From Crotalaria pallida (lineage: Eukaryota > Streptophyta > Magnoliopsida > Fabales > Fabaceae), in assembly GCA_037953625.1 (NCBI GenBank), contig CM075649.1:123253290-123317289 (forward strand): 64,000 bases of DNA, in the 5' to 3' direction. Below are positions 10,840 to 21,321 of this stretch, piece after piece (position 1 is the first letter of the stretch; every line of letters begins with the position of its first letter). The notes below the pieces were generated by a model. It was not told the DNA's origin. It searched no databases and saw nothing but the letters and a program-made list of their open reading frames with translations. A program made the translations under genes and the position numbers.

Positions 10840-12241
10840 TGTTGATTTACCAGCAAGTGGACTGGGTCAACGAGTAATATAGTCTGGAAGACCGAATATC
10901 GTCCCACAGGGATTGCAAATTGTTTCTAATAACTTTTCACCAATTCGTAATTATTAAGGCAACTTGTTATTGAAATTTAGAAGGAGAAGAAGAATAATAA
11001 TAAAATAAAATAAGAAGATTGAGGAGATAAGATGTATAGAAAGCAATAGAAAAAGGTTAGGAACTTGGTTTCATTGTATGATTCACTTATTTTAACTATG
11101 ATTTATATTTTCCTTTAATTATCCTTCAATCCATGGACTATTCCTCTCAAATAGCAATAGTTAGACGTCTCTAACATTACCCTTATTTTCTATATATTTA
11201 ATCCTTGATCCCTCAACAAATTACAATATAAGAAAATATCTATTCAGCACAAGGGAATTAAAAAGCCATATAATCATCCAATTATATCCCTATATTTTGG
11301 ACTGATTATACCATTAATTGCATGGCCTATTCAAAATCCCAACTCCCGTTGCGAATTAAGAAATCCAAAACATAAATTGTGCGGGTTTATGTAATAAAAA
11401 CTCAATTAATGCATGAATTAAAAATAGCAAAATACTAAATCATAAATTAAAATAAATTACATCATACAATTTACACCATGTTCCTAACAAGAGGTTTTAG
11501 TTACACATATAGAAATAAAGAAAACAGAAGCAAAGGGAAAACCTCATATCATAGACAATACAGGTTAACTCTCCAAGAGACCTTCAATCCTTGTGCCTTG
11601 CCTCCATGCTCTCAATAGATGTTACTAACCTCTCTCTCTAATCCTAATTGAATTCTATGATCTTAAAACCTATTGAAAACTATTTACAAATCCTCTATTT
11701 AAAGAGTAAAACAAATCCAAAAATAAATCTTAATTAAATCTAATAGATAAGGTCCATGTTTATCTTCTAATCTCTCACCAAATCTAAGATATGAAGCCAA
11801 ATTAGACTTCTCTTCTTCTATTTTGTTCAGAATCTGGTCAAATTGGGCCTCCAGCAGCTACGCGCGCCCCAGGCGCACGCGACCTCGCGCCCCAGGCGCG
11901 CAGGTCTGATGATTGGTTCTCTTTCACGCAGGCGCGCCTCGGGCGCCCCCGTCCCCGCGCCCCAGGCACGTGGGACCTACTTCGACTCCGTTTTGATCCG
12001 TTCTTTTTCCATTTGCAAGATCTTTTCGTCCTCTTTTCAGGTCCATAAATATTTTATCCATTTAAGCTTCAAAAAGTACCTGAAACACTAACAAACGGAT
12101 CAAAACGTTCAAAGGACCCTGAACTACTAAAAATAATTAAAATCTATTAAAAAGTCCTAAATTTGCTAGAGAAACAAGCCAAATACATAGTATAAGGGAG
12201 TCAAATCAATGCTCAAATCTATATATATTGGACCCAAATCA
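10840..12241 (-). repeat. LTR 1 of element T
   Basis: It is 1,402 bp. It contains a GC-rich palindromic cluster at about 11862-11968. In the sense direction this is followed about 150 bp later by TTTAAATAGAGG (plus-strand 11695-11706), a good TATA candidate. Confidence 0.85.
11862..11968. promoter_or_regulatory. GC-rich palindromic boxes in T LTR
   Basis: Repeated GCGCC-CCA-GGCGC units (self-complementary arms with a 3-base centre) form a CpG island-like patch in otherwise AT-rich DNA. Matching patches are at about 16122-16228 and 20352-20440. The third lacks about 23 bp, equal to one unit. Confidence 0.5.
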
Positions 12242-12256
12242 CTAACCCAAACTTAG
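12242..12256 (-). other. Degenerate polypurine tract, T internal region 1
   Basis: The sequence is CTAACCCAAACTTAG on the plus strand, against CTCCCCCAAACTTAG in internal region 2 (16502-16516). Two substitutions break the purine run in this copy. Confidence 0.65.
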
Positions 12257-14115
12257 CATTTTGCATGTCCCAGGCAAAAGTAAAATAAAAATTCTAAACA
12301 AAAGACAAACTCCCTAAATCAACATGAACACACCTAATCTAAGACTACGACTCATCACTTCGACACATATTATCATAAACTATTTACACAATTACATACT
12401 AGTTAACATAACAATCCCATTCAGAACTCAGAACTAATGAACACTCTCAACCTCTCATTGTTTCTCTCAAAAGTGTATAAGGGTCATATTTTCAATTCAC
12501 TCAAGTTCAACAATGATAATGTGTTACCATAGGCTTGACCATAGACCAACATCTCCAATGAAATTATTGAATGCATGCAAAAATCAAAAGGTCTTATTTT
12601 GGTTGTAATGGGGCTATGGCTAAAAGTGTCAGGTGGGATAAAAGAAAGAAGGGATAAGACAAAGGTTAACTCGCAAAAATATTTACAAAAACAAGTTTCC
12701 CTCAAAAACCATGAATGAGCAATGAATACAATAAAGACTCACACTCACATCAGGAACATTTTATTCTTCCTTTCTTTTCCAAATTTTTCTTCTATTCTAT
12801 TCTTCTATTCTCTTCCTTTCACATTCATTTGTTTTTATTTTTTTTTTCACACGGAAGAGAAATAGAACTCATACACTTTTCACCAATTACTTTCACTTTT
12901 CATATTCATTCCTCTTAATTGCTCATTCAAAATTTCCAAGGTACTATCAAAGAATATTTCAATAAATGCAGGGTACCAAAGAAAAATCATATATCATTAT
13001 AAGGCTCAAAATGGACAACTAAGGGAATATTTTCAATGCAAAACATCTGAAGGCCACAAAAACACATCCTAGGTGCCTTAATCATCTTAATGCATGCAAT
13101 CAATTATCAATTTTGAAATGGTCACAGGTCAAGTTCTAGAAGACAATACCAAAGTGAACACACTCATGAAAAAATAGGGGTCTCAATATCAGAATATTTC
13201 AATAAAATTCATACCTCTCAATAGGCTCAAAACCTCACATATGGCTAAAGTCAGTTCACTAGTCACAAGTTCTGAAAGCCTTTGTCGAAATAACCCAGTC
13301 ACCGTAATCATATACAGCTCAATCAAATAGAGTCGAATACCAATGAGTCTAAGTCCTAAACTAAGTATGTACATGAATCAAAAGAGAAAAAATCATAAGG
13401 TTAGAAAAATTAATTACTTTTGCTAAGGACACAAACCAATACCAATATGGGAGAAAAATTCAGATCTGAAAAATTTTAATTTTTATTTTGTATATACTCC
13501 CCCAAACTTAGATGTTGGCTTGTCCACAAGCAAACTAATCTACCCTAAAACTACAAAATAAAAATTAAAAACTACCTAAAAAGCTGGACAATATTTTTGG
13601 TGAGGTACAGGGGCCTGGGGTGTAATATTGAAAAAATTGGGGCTAATGGGGTCAAAATCCTACAAAAACAAATCTAATCCTAAAATAAATCTATCCCTAA
13701 AAAAATAGAAAATAAAAAAAACGAAAATAAATAAAAAAAATCTATTCTAAAAAAAATCCTAAGAAGATAAATCTAATCCTAAAAAGATAAAACGAATTCC
13801 TAAAAAGATATAACAAATTCCTAAAAGATATAAAACTAATCTAATCCTAAAAGATAAGATAAAAAAAATATCTATTGCTAAAAAAAAAGATAAAAAAAAA
13901 TAAATCTAATCCTAAAAGATAAGATAAAACTAATCCTAAGAGATAAAATGGTAGAATCAGAATTTGAACCCAAAACTGAACTTTTGCACCCCAAGTAGGA
14001 GCGAAATTCCCCAAACAAGGTTTTCACAGCCGGACGCGCCTGAGGCGCGCGACCGCGTGCGCCTGGGGCGCACGAGGTCTGTTCCTCAAATTTTTTTTTC
14101 TTTCACAAAAACTAC
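12257..14115 (-). other. Non-coding part of T internal region 1
   Basis: The small frames at 12484-12705, 12715-12918 and 13189-13374 recur in the second copy only because the whole region is duplicated, and none looks like a protein family. A second purine-tract sequence sits at 13497-13511. A stretch of AAATCTAATCCTAAAAGATA-like repeats covers about 13670-13950. A GC palindrome cluster with CGCGCCTGAGGCGCG and TGCGCCTGGGGCGCA lies at about 14031-14071. Confidence 0.55.
13497..13511 (-). other. Possible central polypurine tract of T (copy 1)
   Basis: CTCCCCCAAACTTAG is identical to the tract touching the LTR in internal region 2, but it lies about 1.25 kb inside the element. Copy 2 is at 17757-17771. 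Central purine tracts are known in some retroelements. Here the role is inference from exact identity. Confidence 0.45.
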
Positions 14116-15033
14116 CTAAGAATTGAAACCTACACTACTGCTTATGTACAAAACAAATCCACCAGGATCCCAAATTCTATGGGTCAAATCCCATGTGATG
14201 CAACAATAGTGAGTTATGCCCACATCCCATGGGGATTCAGCAAAATTTTCTTTTCTTCCATCATCCATCATGAAGTTGTTAACTCCATTAGTCAAGAAGA
14301 TTACTTTCTCATGCTTCCTATTGCCTAATAATGATTCAGATTGTTCTAGATATTTTTCATAAAAGTACTTAGGCTGAATATAATAGAAAAATTTTGAATC
14401 ACCCAAGCATGAACTAGATTTAATAAAATTCTTTATAGCAACAAATTCCTCATGCAAGGGTGGTTCAATTTTTTCTACAATTTTCAAACCTTCGATTTTT
14501 ATTTTTCGATCCTCTTCCTCAAACCTATAATGCACAATTTCTTTTTCAGATTTTTGCTCCTCCAAAAGGATTTGATCATTGGTCAAATCCATCACCACAA
14601 CTTCCTCCTCTTTTTTAGGAGAGTCAAAAATTGTTGATAATGCTTGTAACTCCTCAGATACATGTTTTGGAATTTGCTCAAGTGCTATTTCTATGTTCTC
14701 AAAACTTTTTCTGTTTTCTTTTTCTATAAAATTAATTTCTTGAACATTGCTACTAATTTTTTGAGCTAATTTATCTTGGTTAATTTCCCATGACTCTTTC
14801 TCCACAGGGGGAGGAATTGGTTCAACACGAGGTAATCTAAAATTATTTTTGCAATCTTTAACAAAATCCTCAGTGGCTTGAGCCAATTTCTCTAGAGCTA
14901 TTTCCCATTGGGCCTTCCTAGGAGTTATACTTTGTGCAACATAGTATGGAGGATAAGGATAAGGAATAAATCTATCACAATCTGAATCACTATTACAACT
15001 ATAATTATACATGAGAAAGTAAAAATTACACAA
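14116..15033 (-). CDS. T-element ORF, 305 aa, unknown function (copy 1)
   Basis: This is an open frame of 305 codons on the element's sense strand. It starts 44 bases inside the primer-binding site, where a gag would be expected. I do not recognise a family. The N-terminus is Tyr/Pro/Cys-rich, with an SDSDCD acidic patch and PYPYPPYY. The middle is highly charged and probably helical, with two related motifs, QWEIALEKLAQ and SWEINQDKLAQ. The C-terminus is Trp/Asp-rich with HRIWDPGG. There is no CCHC knuckle, protease or RT motif. The copy at 18350-19267 is also uninterrupted and differs at six residues. A structural, gag-like role is a guess from position only. The start is the first Met after the primer site. 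Confidence 0.6.
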   Translation of the reverse strand: MCNFYFLMYNYSCNSDSDCDRFIPYPYPPYYVAQSITPRKAQWEIALEKLAQATEDFVKDCKNNFRLPRVEPIPPPVEKESWEINQDKLAQKISSNVQEINFIEKENRKSFENIEIALEQIPKHVSEELQALSTIFDSPKKEEEVVVMDLTNDQILLEEQKSEKEIVHYRFEEEDRKIKIEGLKIVEKIEPPLHEEFVAIKNFIKSSSCLGDSKFFYYIQPKYFYEKYLEQSESLLGNRKHEKVIFLTNGVNNFMMDDGRKENFAESPWDVGITHYCCITWDLTHRIWDPGGFVLYISSSVGFNS

Positions 15034-15076
15034 ATAATTACAAAAAGTACCAAAAAGAAATTAGAATCGAATTTCA

Positions 15077-15095
15077 ATCCCCGGCAACGGCGCCA
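15077..15095 (-). other. Primer-binding site, tRNA-Asp type (T copy 1)
   Basis: The plus-strand text ATCCCCGGCAACGGCGCCA equals the 3' end of plant tRNA-Asp including CCA. It lies six bases from LTR 2. In the sense direction this is a full-length primer site, typical of Athila-like elements. Confidence 0.85.
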
Positions 15096-15101
15096 AAAAC
15101 T

Positions 15102-16501
15102 TGTTGATTTACCAGCAAGTGGACTGGGTCAACGAGTAATATAGTCTGGAAGACCGAATATCGTCCCACAGGGATTGCAAATTGTTTCTAATAATTTTTC
15201 ACCAATTCGTAATTATTAAGGCAACTTGTTATTGAAATTTAGAAGGAGAAGAATAATAATAATAAAATAAAATAAGAAGATTGAGGAGATAAGATTTATA
15301 GAAAGCAATAGAAAAAGGTTAGGAACTTGGTTTCATTGTATGATTCACTTATTTTAACTATGATTTATATTTTCCTTTAATTATCCTTCAATGCATGGAC
15401 TATTCCTCTCAAATAGCAATAGTTAGACGTCTCTAACATTACCCTTATTTTCTATATATTTAATCCTTGATCCCTCAACAAATTACAATATAAGAAAATA
15501 TCTACTCAGCACAAGGGAATTAAAAAGCCATATAATCATCCAATTATATCCCTATATTTTGGACTGATTATACCATTAATTGCATGGCCTATTCAAAATC
15601 CCAACTCCCGTTGCGAATTAAGAAATCCAAAACATAAATTGCGCGGGTTTATGTAATAAAAACTCAATTAATGCATGAATTAAAAACAGAAAAATACTAA
15701 ATCATAAATTAAAATAAATTACATCATACAATTTACAGCATGTTCCTAACAAGAGGTTTTAGTTACACATATTGAAATAAAGAAAACAGAAGCAAAGGGA
15801 AAACCTCATATCATAGACAATATAGGTTAACTCTCCAAGAGACCTTCAATCCTTGTGCCTTGCCTCCTTGCTCACAATAGATGTTACTAACCTCTCTCTA
15901 ATCCTAATTGAATTCTATGATCTTAAAACCTACTGAAAACTATTTACAAATCCTCTATTTAAAGAGTAAAACAAATCCAAAAATAAATCTTAATTAAATC
16001 TAATAGACAAGGTCCATGTTTATCTTCTAATCTCTGACCAAATCTAAGATATGAAGCCAAATTAGACTTCTCTTCTTCTATTTTGTTCAGAATCTGGTCA
16101 AATTGGGCCTCCAGCAGCTACGCGCGCCCCAGGCGCACGCGACCTCGCGCCCCAGGCGCGCAGGTCTGAAGATTGGTTCTCTTTCACGCAGGCGCGCCTC
16201 CGGTGCCCCCGTCCCCGCGCCCCAGGCGCGTGGGACCTACTTCGACTCCGTTTTGCTCCGTTCTTTTTCCATTTGCAAGATCTTTTCGTCCTCTTTTCAG
16301 GTCCATAAATATTTTATCCATTTAAGCTTCAAAAAGTACCTGAAACACTAACAAACGGATCAAAACGTTCAAAGGACCCTGAACTACTAAAAATAATTAA
16401 AATCTATTAAAAAGTCCTAAATTTGCTAGAGAAACAAGCCAAATACATAGTATAAGGGAGTCAAATCAATGCTCAAATCTATATATATTGGATCCAAATC
16501 A
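15102..16501 (-). repeat. LTR 2 (middle) of element T
   Basis: It is 1,400 bp, with the same ends as LTR 1. It serves as the 5' LTR for internal region 1 and the 3' LTR for internal region 2 in the sense direction, as expected after LTR-LTR recombination. Confidence 0.85.
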
Positions 16502-16516
16502 CTCCCCCAAACTTAG
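16502..16516 (-). other. Polypurine tract, T internal region 2
   Basis: CTCCCCCAAACTTAG touches the end of LTR 2. In the sense direction it is CTAAGTTTGGGGGAG, an intact purine tract. Confidence 0.75.
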
Positions 16517-18349
16517 CATTTTGCATGTCCCAGGCAAAAGTAAAATAAAAATTCTAAACAAAAGACAAACTCCCTAAATCAACATGAACACACCTAATCT
16601 AAGACTACGACTCATCACTTCGACACATATTATCATAAACTATTTACACAATTACATACTAGTTAACATAACAATCCCATTCAGAACTCAGAACTAATGA
16701 ACACTCTCAACCTCTCATTGTTTCTCTCAAAAGTGTATAAGGGTCATATTTTCAATTCACTCAAGTTCAACAATGATAATGTGTTACCATAGGCTTGACC
16801 ATAGGCCAACATCTCCACTGAAATTATTGAATGCATGCAAAAATCAAAAGGTCTTTTTTTGGTTGTAATGGGGCTATGGCTAAAAGTGTCAGGTGGGATA
16901 AAAGAAAGAAGGGATAAGACAAAGGTTAACTCGCAAAAATATTTACAAAAACAAGTTTCCCTCAAAAACCATGAATGAGCAATGAATACAATAAAGACTC
17001 ACACTCACATCAGGAACATTTTATTCTTCCTTTCTTTTCCAAATTTTTCTTCTATTCTATTCTTCTATTCTCTTCCTTTCACATTCATTTGTTTTTATTT
17101 TTTTTTTCACACGGAAGAGAAATAGAACTCATACACTTTTCACCAATTACTTTCACTTTTCATATTCATTCCTCTCAATTGCTCATTTAAAATTTCCAAG
17201 GTACTATCAAAGAATATTTCAATAAATGCAGGGTATCAAAGAAAAATCATATATCATTATAAGGCTCAAAATGGACAACTAAGGGAATATTTTCAATGCA
17301 AAACATCTGAAGGCCACAAAAACACATCCTAGGTGCCTTAATCATCTTAATGCATGCAATCAATTCTCAATTTTGAAATGGTCACAGGTCAAGTTCTAGA
17401 AGACAATACCAAAGTGAACACACTCATGAAAAAATAGGGGTCTCAATATCAGAATATTTCAATAAAATTCATACCTCTCAATAGGCTCAAAACCTCACAT
17501 ATGGCTAAAGTCAGTTCACTAGTCACAAGTTCTGAAAGCCTTTGTCGAAATAACCCAGTCACCGTAATCATATACAGCTCAATCAAATAGAGTCGAATAC
17601 CAATGAGTCTAAGTCCTAAACTAAGTATGTACATGAATCAAAAGAGAAAAAATCCTAAGGTTAGAAAAATTAATTACTTTTGCTAAGGACACAAACCAAT
17701 ACCAATATGGGAGAAAAATTCAGATCTGAAAAATTTTAATTTTTATTTTGTATATACTCCCCCAAACTTAGATGTTGGCTTGTCCTCAAGCAAACTAATC
17801 TACCCTAAAACTACAAAATAAAAATTAAAAACTACCTAAAAAGCTGGACAATATTTTTGGTGAGGTACAGGGGCCTGGGGTGTAATATTGAAAAAATTGG
17901 GGCTAATGGAGTCCAAATCCTACAAAAACAAATCTAATCCTAAAATAAATCTATCCCTAAAAAAATAGAAAATAAAAAAAACGAAAATAAATAAAAAAAA
18001 ATCTATTCTAAAAAAAAATCCTAAGAAGATAAATCTAATCCTAAAAAGATAAAACAAATTCCTAAAAAGATATAACAAATTCCTAAAAGATATAAAACTA
18101 ATCTAATCCTAAAAGATAAGATAAAAAAAAATATCTATTGCTAAAAAAAAGATAAAAAAAAAATAAATCTAATCCTAAAAGATAAGATAAAACTAATCCT
18201 AAGAGATAAAATGGTAGAATCATAATATGAACCCAAAACTGAACTTTTGCACCCCAAGTAGGAGCGAAATTCCCCAAACAAGGCTTTCACAGCCCGATGC
18301 GGCGCACGAGGTCTGTTCCTCAAAAATTTTTTTCTTTCACAAAAACTAC
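16517..18349 (-). other. Non-coding part of T internal region 2
   Basis: This is a near copy of 12257-14115. The internal purine tract recurs at 17757-17771. At 18290-18312 about 30 bp covering most of the GC palindromes of copy 1 is missing, leaving GATGCGGCGCACGAGG. The frames 16744-16965, 16975-17190 and 17449-17634 are duplicates without protein features. Confidence 0.55.
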
Positions 18350-19267
18350 CTAAGAATTGAAACCTACACTACTGCTTATGTACAAAACAAATCCACCAGG
18401 ATCCCAAATTCTATGGGTCAAATCCCATGTGATGCAACAATAGTGAGTTATGCCCACATCCCATGGGGATTCAGCAAAATTTTCTTTTCTTCCATCATCC
18501 ATCATGAAGTTATTAACTCCATTAGTCAAGAAGATTACTTTCTCATGCTTTCTATTGCCTAATAATGATTCAGATATTTCTAGATATTTTTCATAAAAGT
18601 ACTTAGGCTGAATATAATAGAAAAATTTTGAATCACCCAAGCATGAACTAGATTTAATAAAATTCTTTATAGCAACAAATTCCTCATGCAAGGGTGGTTC
18701 AATTTTTTCTACAATTTTCAAACCTTCGATTTTTATTTTTCGATCCTCTTCCTCAAACCTATAATGCACAATTTCTTTTTCAGATTTTTGCTCCTCCAAA
18801 AGGATTTGATCATTGGTCACATCCATCACCACAACTTCCTCCACTTTTTTAGGAAAGTCAAAAATTGTTGATAATGCTTGTAACTCCTCAAATACATGTT
18901 TTGGAATTTGCTCAAGTGCTATTTCTATGTTCTCAAAACTTTTTCTATTTTCTTTTTCTATAAAATTAATTTCTTGAACATTGCTACTAATTTTTTGAGC
19001 TAATTTATCTTGGTTAATTTCCCATGACTCTTTCTCCACAGGGGGAGGAATTGGTTCAACACGAGGTAATCTAAAATTATTTTTGCAATCTTTAACAAAA
19101 TCCTCAGTGGCTTGAGCCAATTTCTCTAGAGCTATTTCCCATTGGGCCTTCCTAGGAGTTATATTTTGTGCAACATAGTATGGAGGATAAGGATAAGGAA
19201 TAAATCTATCACAATCTGAATCACTATTACAACTATAATTATACATGAGAAAGTAAAAATTACACAA
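18350..19267 (-). CDS. T-element ORF, 305 aa, unknown function (copy 2)
   Basis: It has the same length and start context as 14116-15033. By eye I count ten base differences between the two ORFs, of which three are silent. The replacements are Ser/Asn, Ser/Phe twice, Glu/Val, Leu/Val and Gln/Ile. No stop or frameshift is present in either copy. Because replacements outnumber silent changes, the intact frames reflect recent duplication more than ongoing selection. Function is unknown. The mid-section would form long charged helices. Confidence 0.6.
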   Translation of the reverse strand: MCNFYFLMYNYSCNSDSDCDRFIPYPYPPYYVAQNITPRKAQWEIALEKLAQATEDFVKDCKNNFRLPRVEPIPPPVEKESWEINQDKLAQKISSNVQEINFIEKENRKSFENIEIALEQIPKHVFEELQALSTIFDFPKKVEEVVVMDVTNDQILLEEQKSEKEIVHYRFEEEDRKIKIEGLKIVEKIEPPLHEEFVAIKNFIKSSSCLGDSKFFYYIQPKYFYEKYLEISESLLGNRKHEKVIFLTNGVNNFMMDDGRKENFAESPWDVGITHYCCITWDLTHRIWDPGGFVLYISSSVGFNS

Positions 19268-19310
19268 ATAATTACAAAAAGTACCAAAAAGAAATTAGAA
19301 TCGAATTTCA

Positions 19311-19329
19311 ATCCCCGGCAACGGCGCCA
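19311..19329 (-). other. Primer-binding site, tRNA-Asp type (T copy 2)
   Basis: Its 19-base match to the tRNA-Asp 3' end is identical to 15077-15095, six bases from LTR 3. Confidence 0.85.
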
Positions 19330-19335
19330 AAAACT

Positions 19336-21001
19336 TGTTGATTTACCAGCAAGTGGACTGGGTCAACGAGTAATATAGTCTGGAAGACCGAATATCGTCC
19401 CACAGGGATTGCAAATTGTTTCTAATAACTTTTCACCAATTCGTAATTATTAAGGCAACTTGTTATTGAAATTTAGAAGGAGAAGAAGAATAATAATAAA
19501 ATAAAATAAGAAGATTGAGGAGATAAGATGTATAGAAAGCAATAGAAAAATGTTAGGAACTTGGTTTCATTGTATGATTCACTTATTTTAACTATGATTT
19601 ATATTTTCCTTTAATTATCCTTCAATCCATGGACTATTCCTCTCAAATAGCAATAGTTAGACGTCTCTAACATTACCCTTATTTTCTATATATTTAATCC
19701 TCGATCCCTCAACAAATTACAATATAAGAAAATATCTATTCAGCACAAGGGAATTAAAAAGCCATATAATCATCCAATTATATCCCTATATTTTGGACTG
19801 ATTATACCATTAATTGCATGGCCTATTCAAAATCCCAACTCCCGTTGCGAATTAAGAAATCCAAAACATAAATTGCGCGGGTTTATGTAATAAAAACTCA
19901 ATTAATGCATGAATTAAAAACAGCAAAATACTAAATCATAAATTAAAATAAATTACATCATACAATTTACACCATGTTCCTAACAAGAGGTTTTAGTTAC
20001 ACATATAGAAATAAAGAAAACAGAAGCAAAGAGAAAACCTCATATCATAGACAATACAGGTTAACTCTCCAAGAGACCTTCAATCCTTGTGCCTTGCCTC
20101 CTTGCTCTCAATAGATGTTACTAACCTCTCTCTCTAATCCTAATTGAATTCTATGATCTTATAACCTACTGAAAACTATTTACAAATCCTCTACTTAAAT
20201 AGTAAAACAAATCCTAAAATAAATTTTAATTAAATCTAATAGATAAGGTCCATGTTTATCTTCTAATCTCTGACCAAATCTAAGATATGAAGCCAAATTA
20301 GACTTCTCTTCTTCTATTTTGTTCAGAATCTGGTCAAATTGGGCCTCCAGCAGCTACGCGCGCCCCAGGCGCGCAGGTCTGATGATTGGTTCTCTTTCAC
20401 GCAGGCGCGCCTCAGGCGCCCCCGTCCCCGCGCCCCAGGCGCGTGGGACCTACTTCGACTCCGTTTTGCTCCGTTCTTTTTCCATTTGCAAGATCTTTTC
20501 GTCCTCTTTTCAGGTCCATAAATATTTTATGAGTAATATGTCAGATTAGTCCCTGACTTTGTAAGCGTCGGTCAAGTTAGTCCCTAACTTTATCAAAATA
20601 GCAATTTAGTCCCTGAGATTTCATTTTAATTCACATACGTCCCTATCTTTATCCCATTTTAAAGCAAATACATCCATGCGATAGTGACGGCAGGGACTAA
20701 CTTGATCGACGTTCTCCTATCTAAGGGACTAAATTGCTATTTCGATAAAGTCAGGGACTAACTTGACCGACACTGACAAAGCCAAGGACTAATCTGACAT
20801 ATTACTCAATATTTTATCCATTTAAGCTCCAAAAAGTACCTGAAACACTAACAAACGGATCAAAACGTTCAAAGGACCCTAAACTACTAAAAATAATTAA
20901 AATCTATTAAAAAGTCCTAAATTTGCTAGAGAAACAAGCCAAATACATAGTATAAGGGAGTCAAATCAATGCTCAAATCTATATATATTGGACCCAAATC
21001 A
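19336..21001 (-). repeat. LTR 3 (sense 5') of element T, with MITE
   Basis: It has the same ends as LTRs 1 and 2 but is interrupted by a MITE at 20531-20807 and lacks about 23 bp of the GC palindrome cluster. The next bases, GCGAC (21002-21006), complete the target duplication. Confidence 0.85.
20531..20807. mobile_element. Fold-back MITE, Mutator-like
   Basis: This 277-bp insertion begins GAGTAATATGTCAGATTAGT and ends with its reverse complement. About 100 bases on each side are nearly complementary (the AGTCCCTGACTTT and AAGTCAGGGACT blocks), so the whole unit can fold into one hairpin. It is flanked by AATATTTTAT at 20521-20530 and 20808-20817. LTRs 1 and 2 have the uninterrupted site with one copy, which proves the insertion. 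A 9-10 bp duplication points to the Mutator superfamily. Confidence 0.9.
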
Positions 21002-21006
21002 GCGAC

Positions 21007-21321
21007 CAACCCCAACCTTAAGTCCATTAACTACGCATCATCGACGGTTTTGTTGATAGCATCATCATTTAATATATGTAGGATCAGAGTGGTCAGTTCT
21101 AACCTTACATTCTATTAAACAACGACATTATCAAGGAGTTTGGTTATTTTCTACTTGGCATTCAAAGACTTAATACTTTATTCTTTATGATTTCTTCCTA
21201 GTAAGTGGGGTTGCATCTTTGTGTTTTTCTTAACTTACCCAGTTCTTTATTGAGAGATTAGGGATCTAGGCTCTAAATAGCACACGTTTTTCTAAGTTTT
21301 CACTAAAGAGGTTTCTGATCA
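21007..21321 (-). other. Non-coding internal remnant of element G (5' side)
   Basis: This lies between T and the gag remnant. No protease or RT motif is visible in any frame. It joins 10834 directly in the pre-insertion element. Confidence 0.5.

Larger units (their letters stand above)
10840..21001 (-). mobile_element. Triple-LTR element T (LTR-internal-LTR-internal-LTR)
   Basis: The three LTR copies (10840-12241, 15102-16501, 19336-21001) share TGTTGATTTACC...CCCAAATCA ends. They alternate with two internal regions (12242-15101 and 16502-19335). The whole block has a single exact 5-bp target duplication GCGAC (10835-10839 and 21002-21006), so it behaves as one insertion later enlarged, most simply by unequal recombination between LTRs. 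Both internal regions have a tRNA-Asp-type primer site next to the LTR on the right, and the left internal end is a purine tract in the minus sense. Each carries one ORF of 305 codons and no protease, RT or integrase, so it is non-autonomous. The tRNA-Asp primer suggests the Athila/Tat side of Ty3/gypsy. Confidence 0.85.

Noticed and set aside
15077..15095. Possible tRNA-Asp gene fragment
   Set aside because: Only the 3' end including CCA is present, adjacent to an LTR. It is a primer-binding site, not a gene.
10840..21001. Tandem satellite with 4.2-kb unit
   Set aside because: TG...CA LTR ends, primer sites, purine tracts and one target duplication explain it as a rearranged retroelement.
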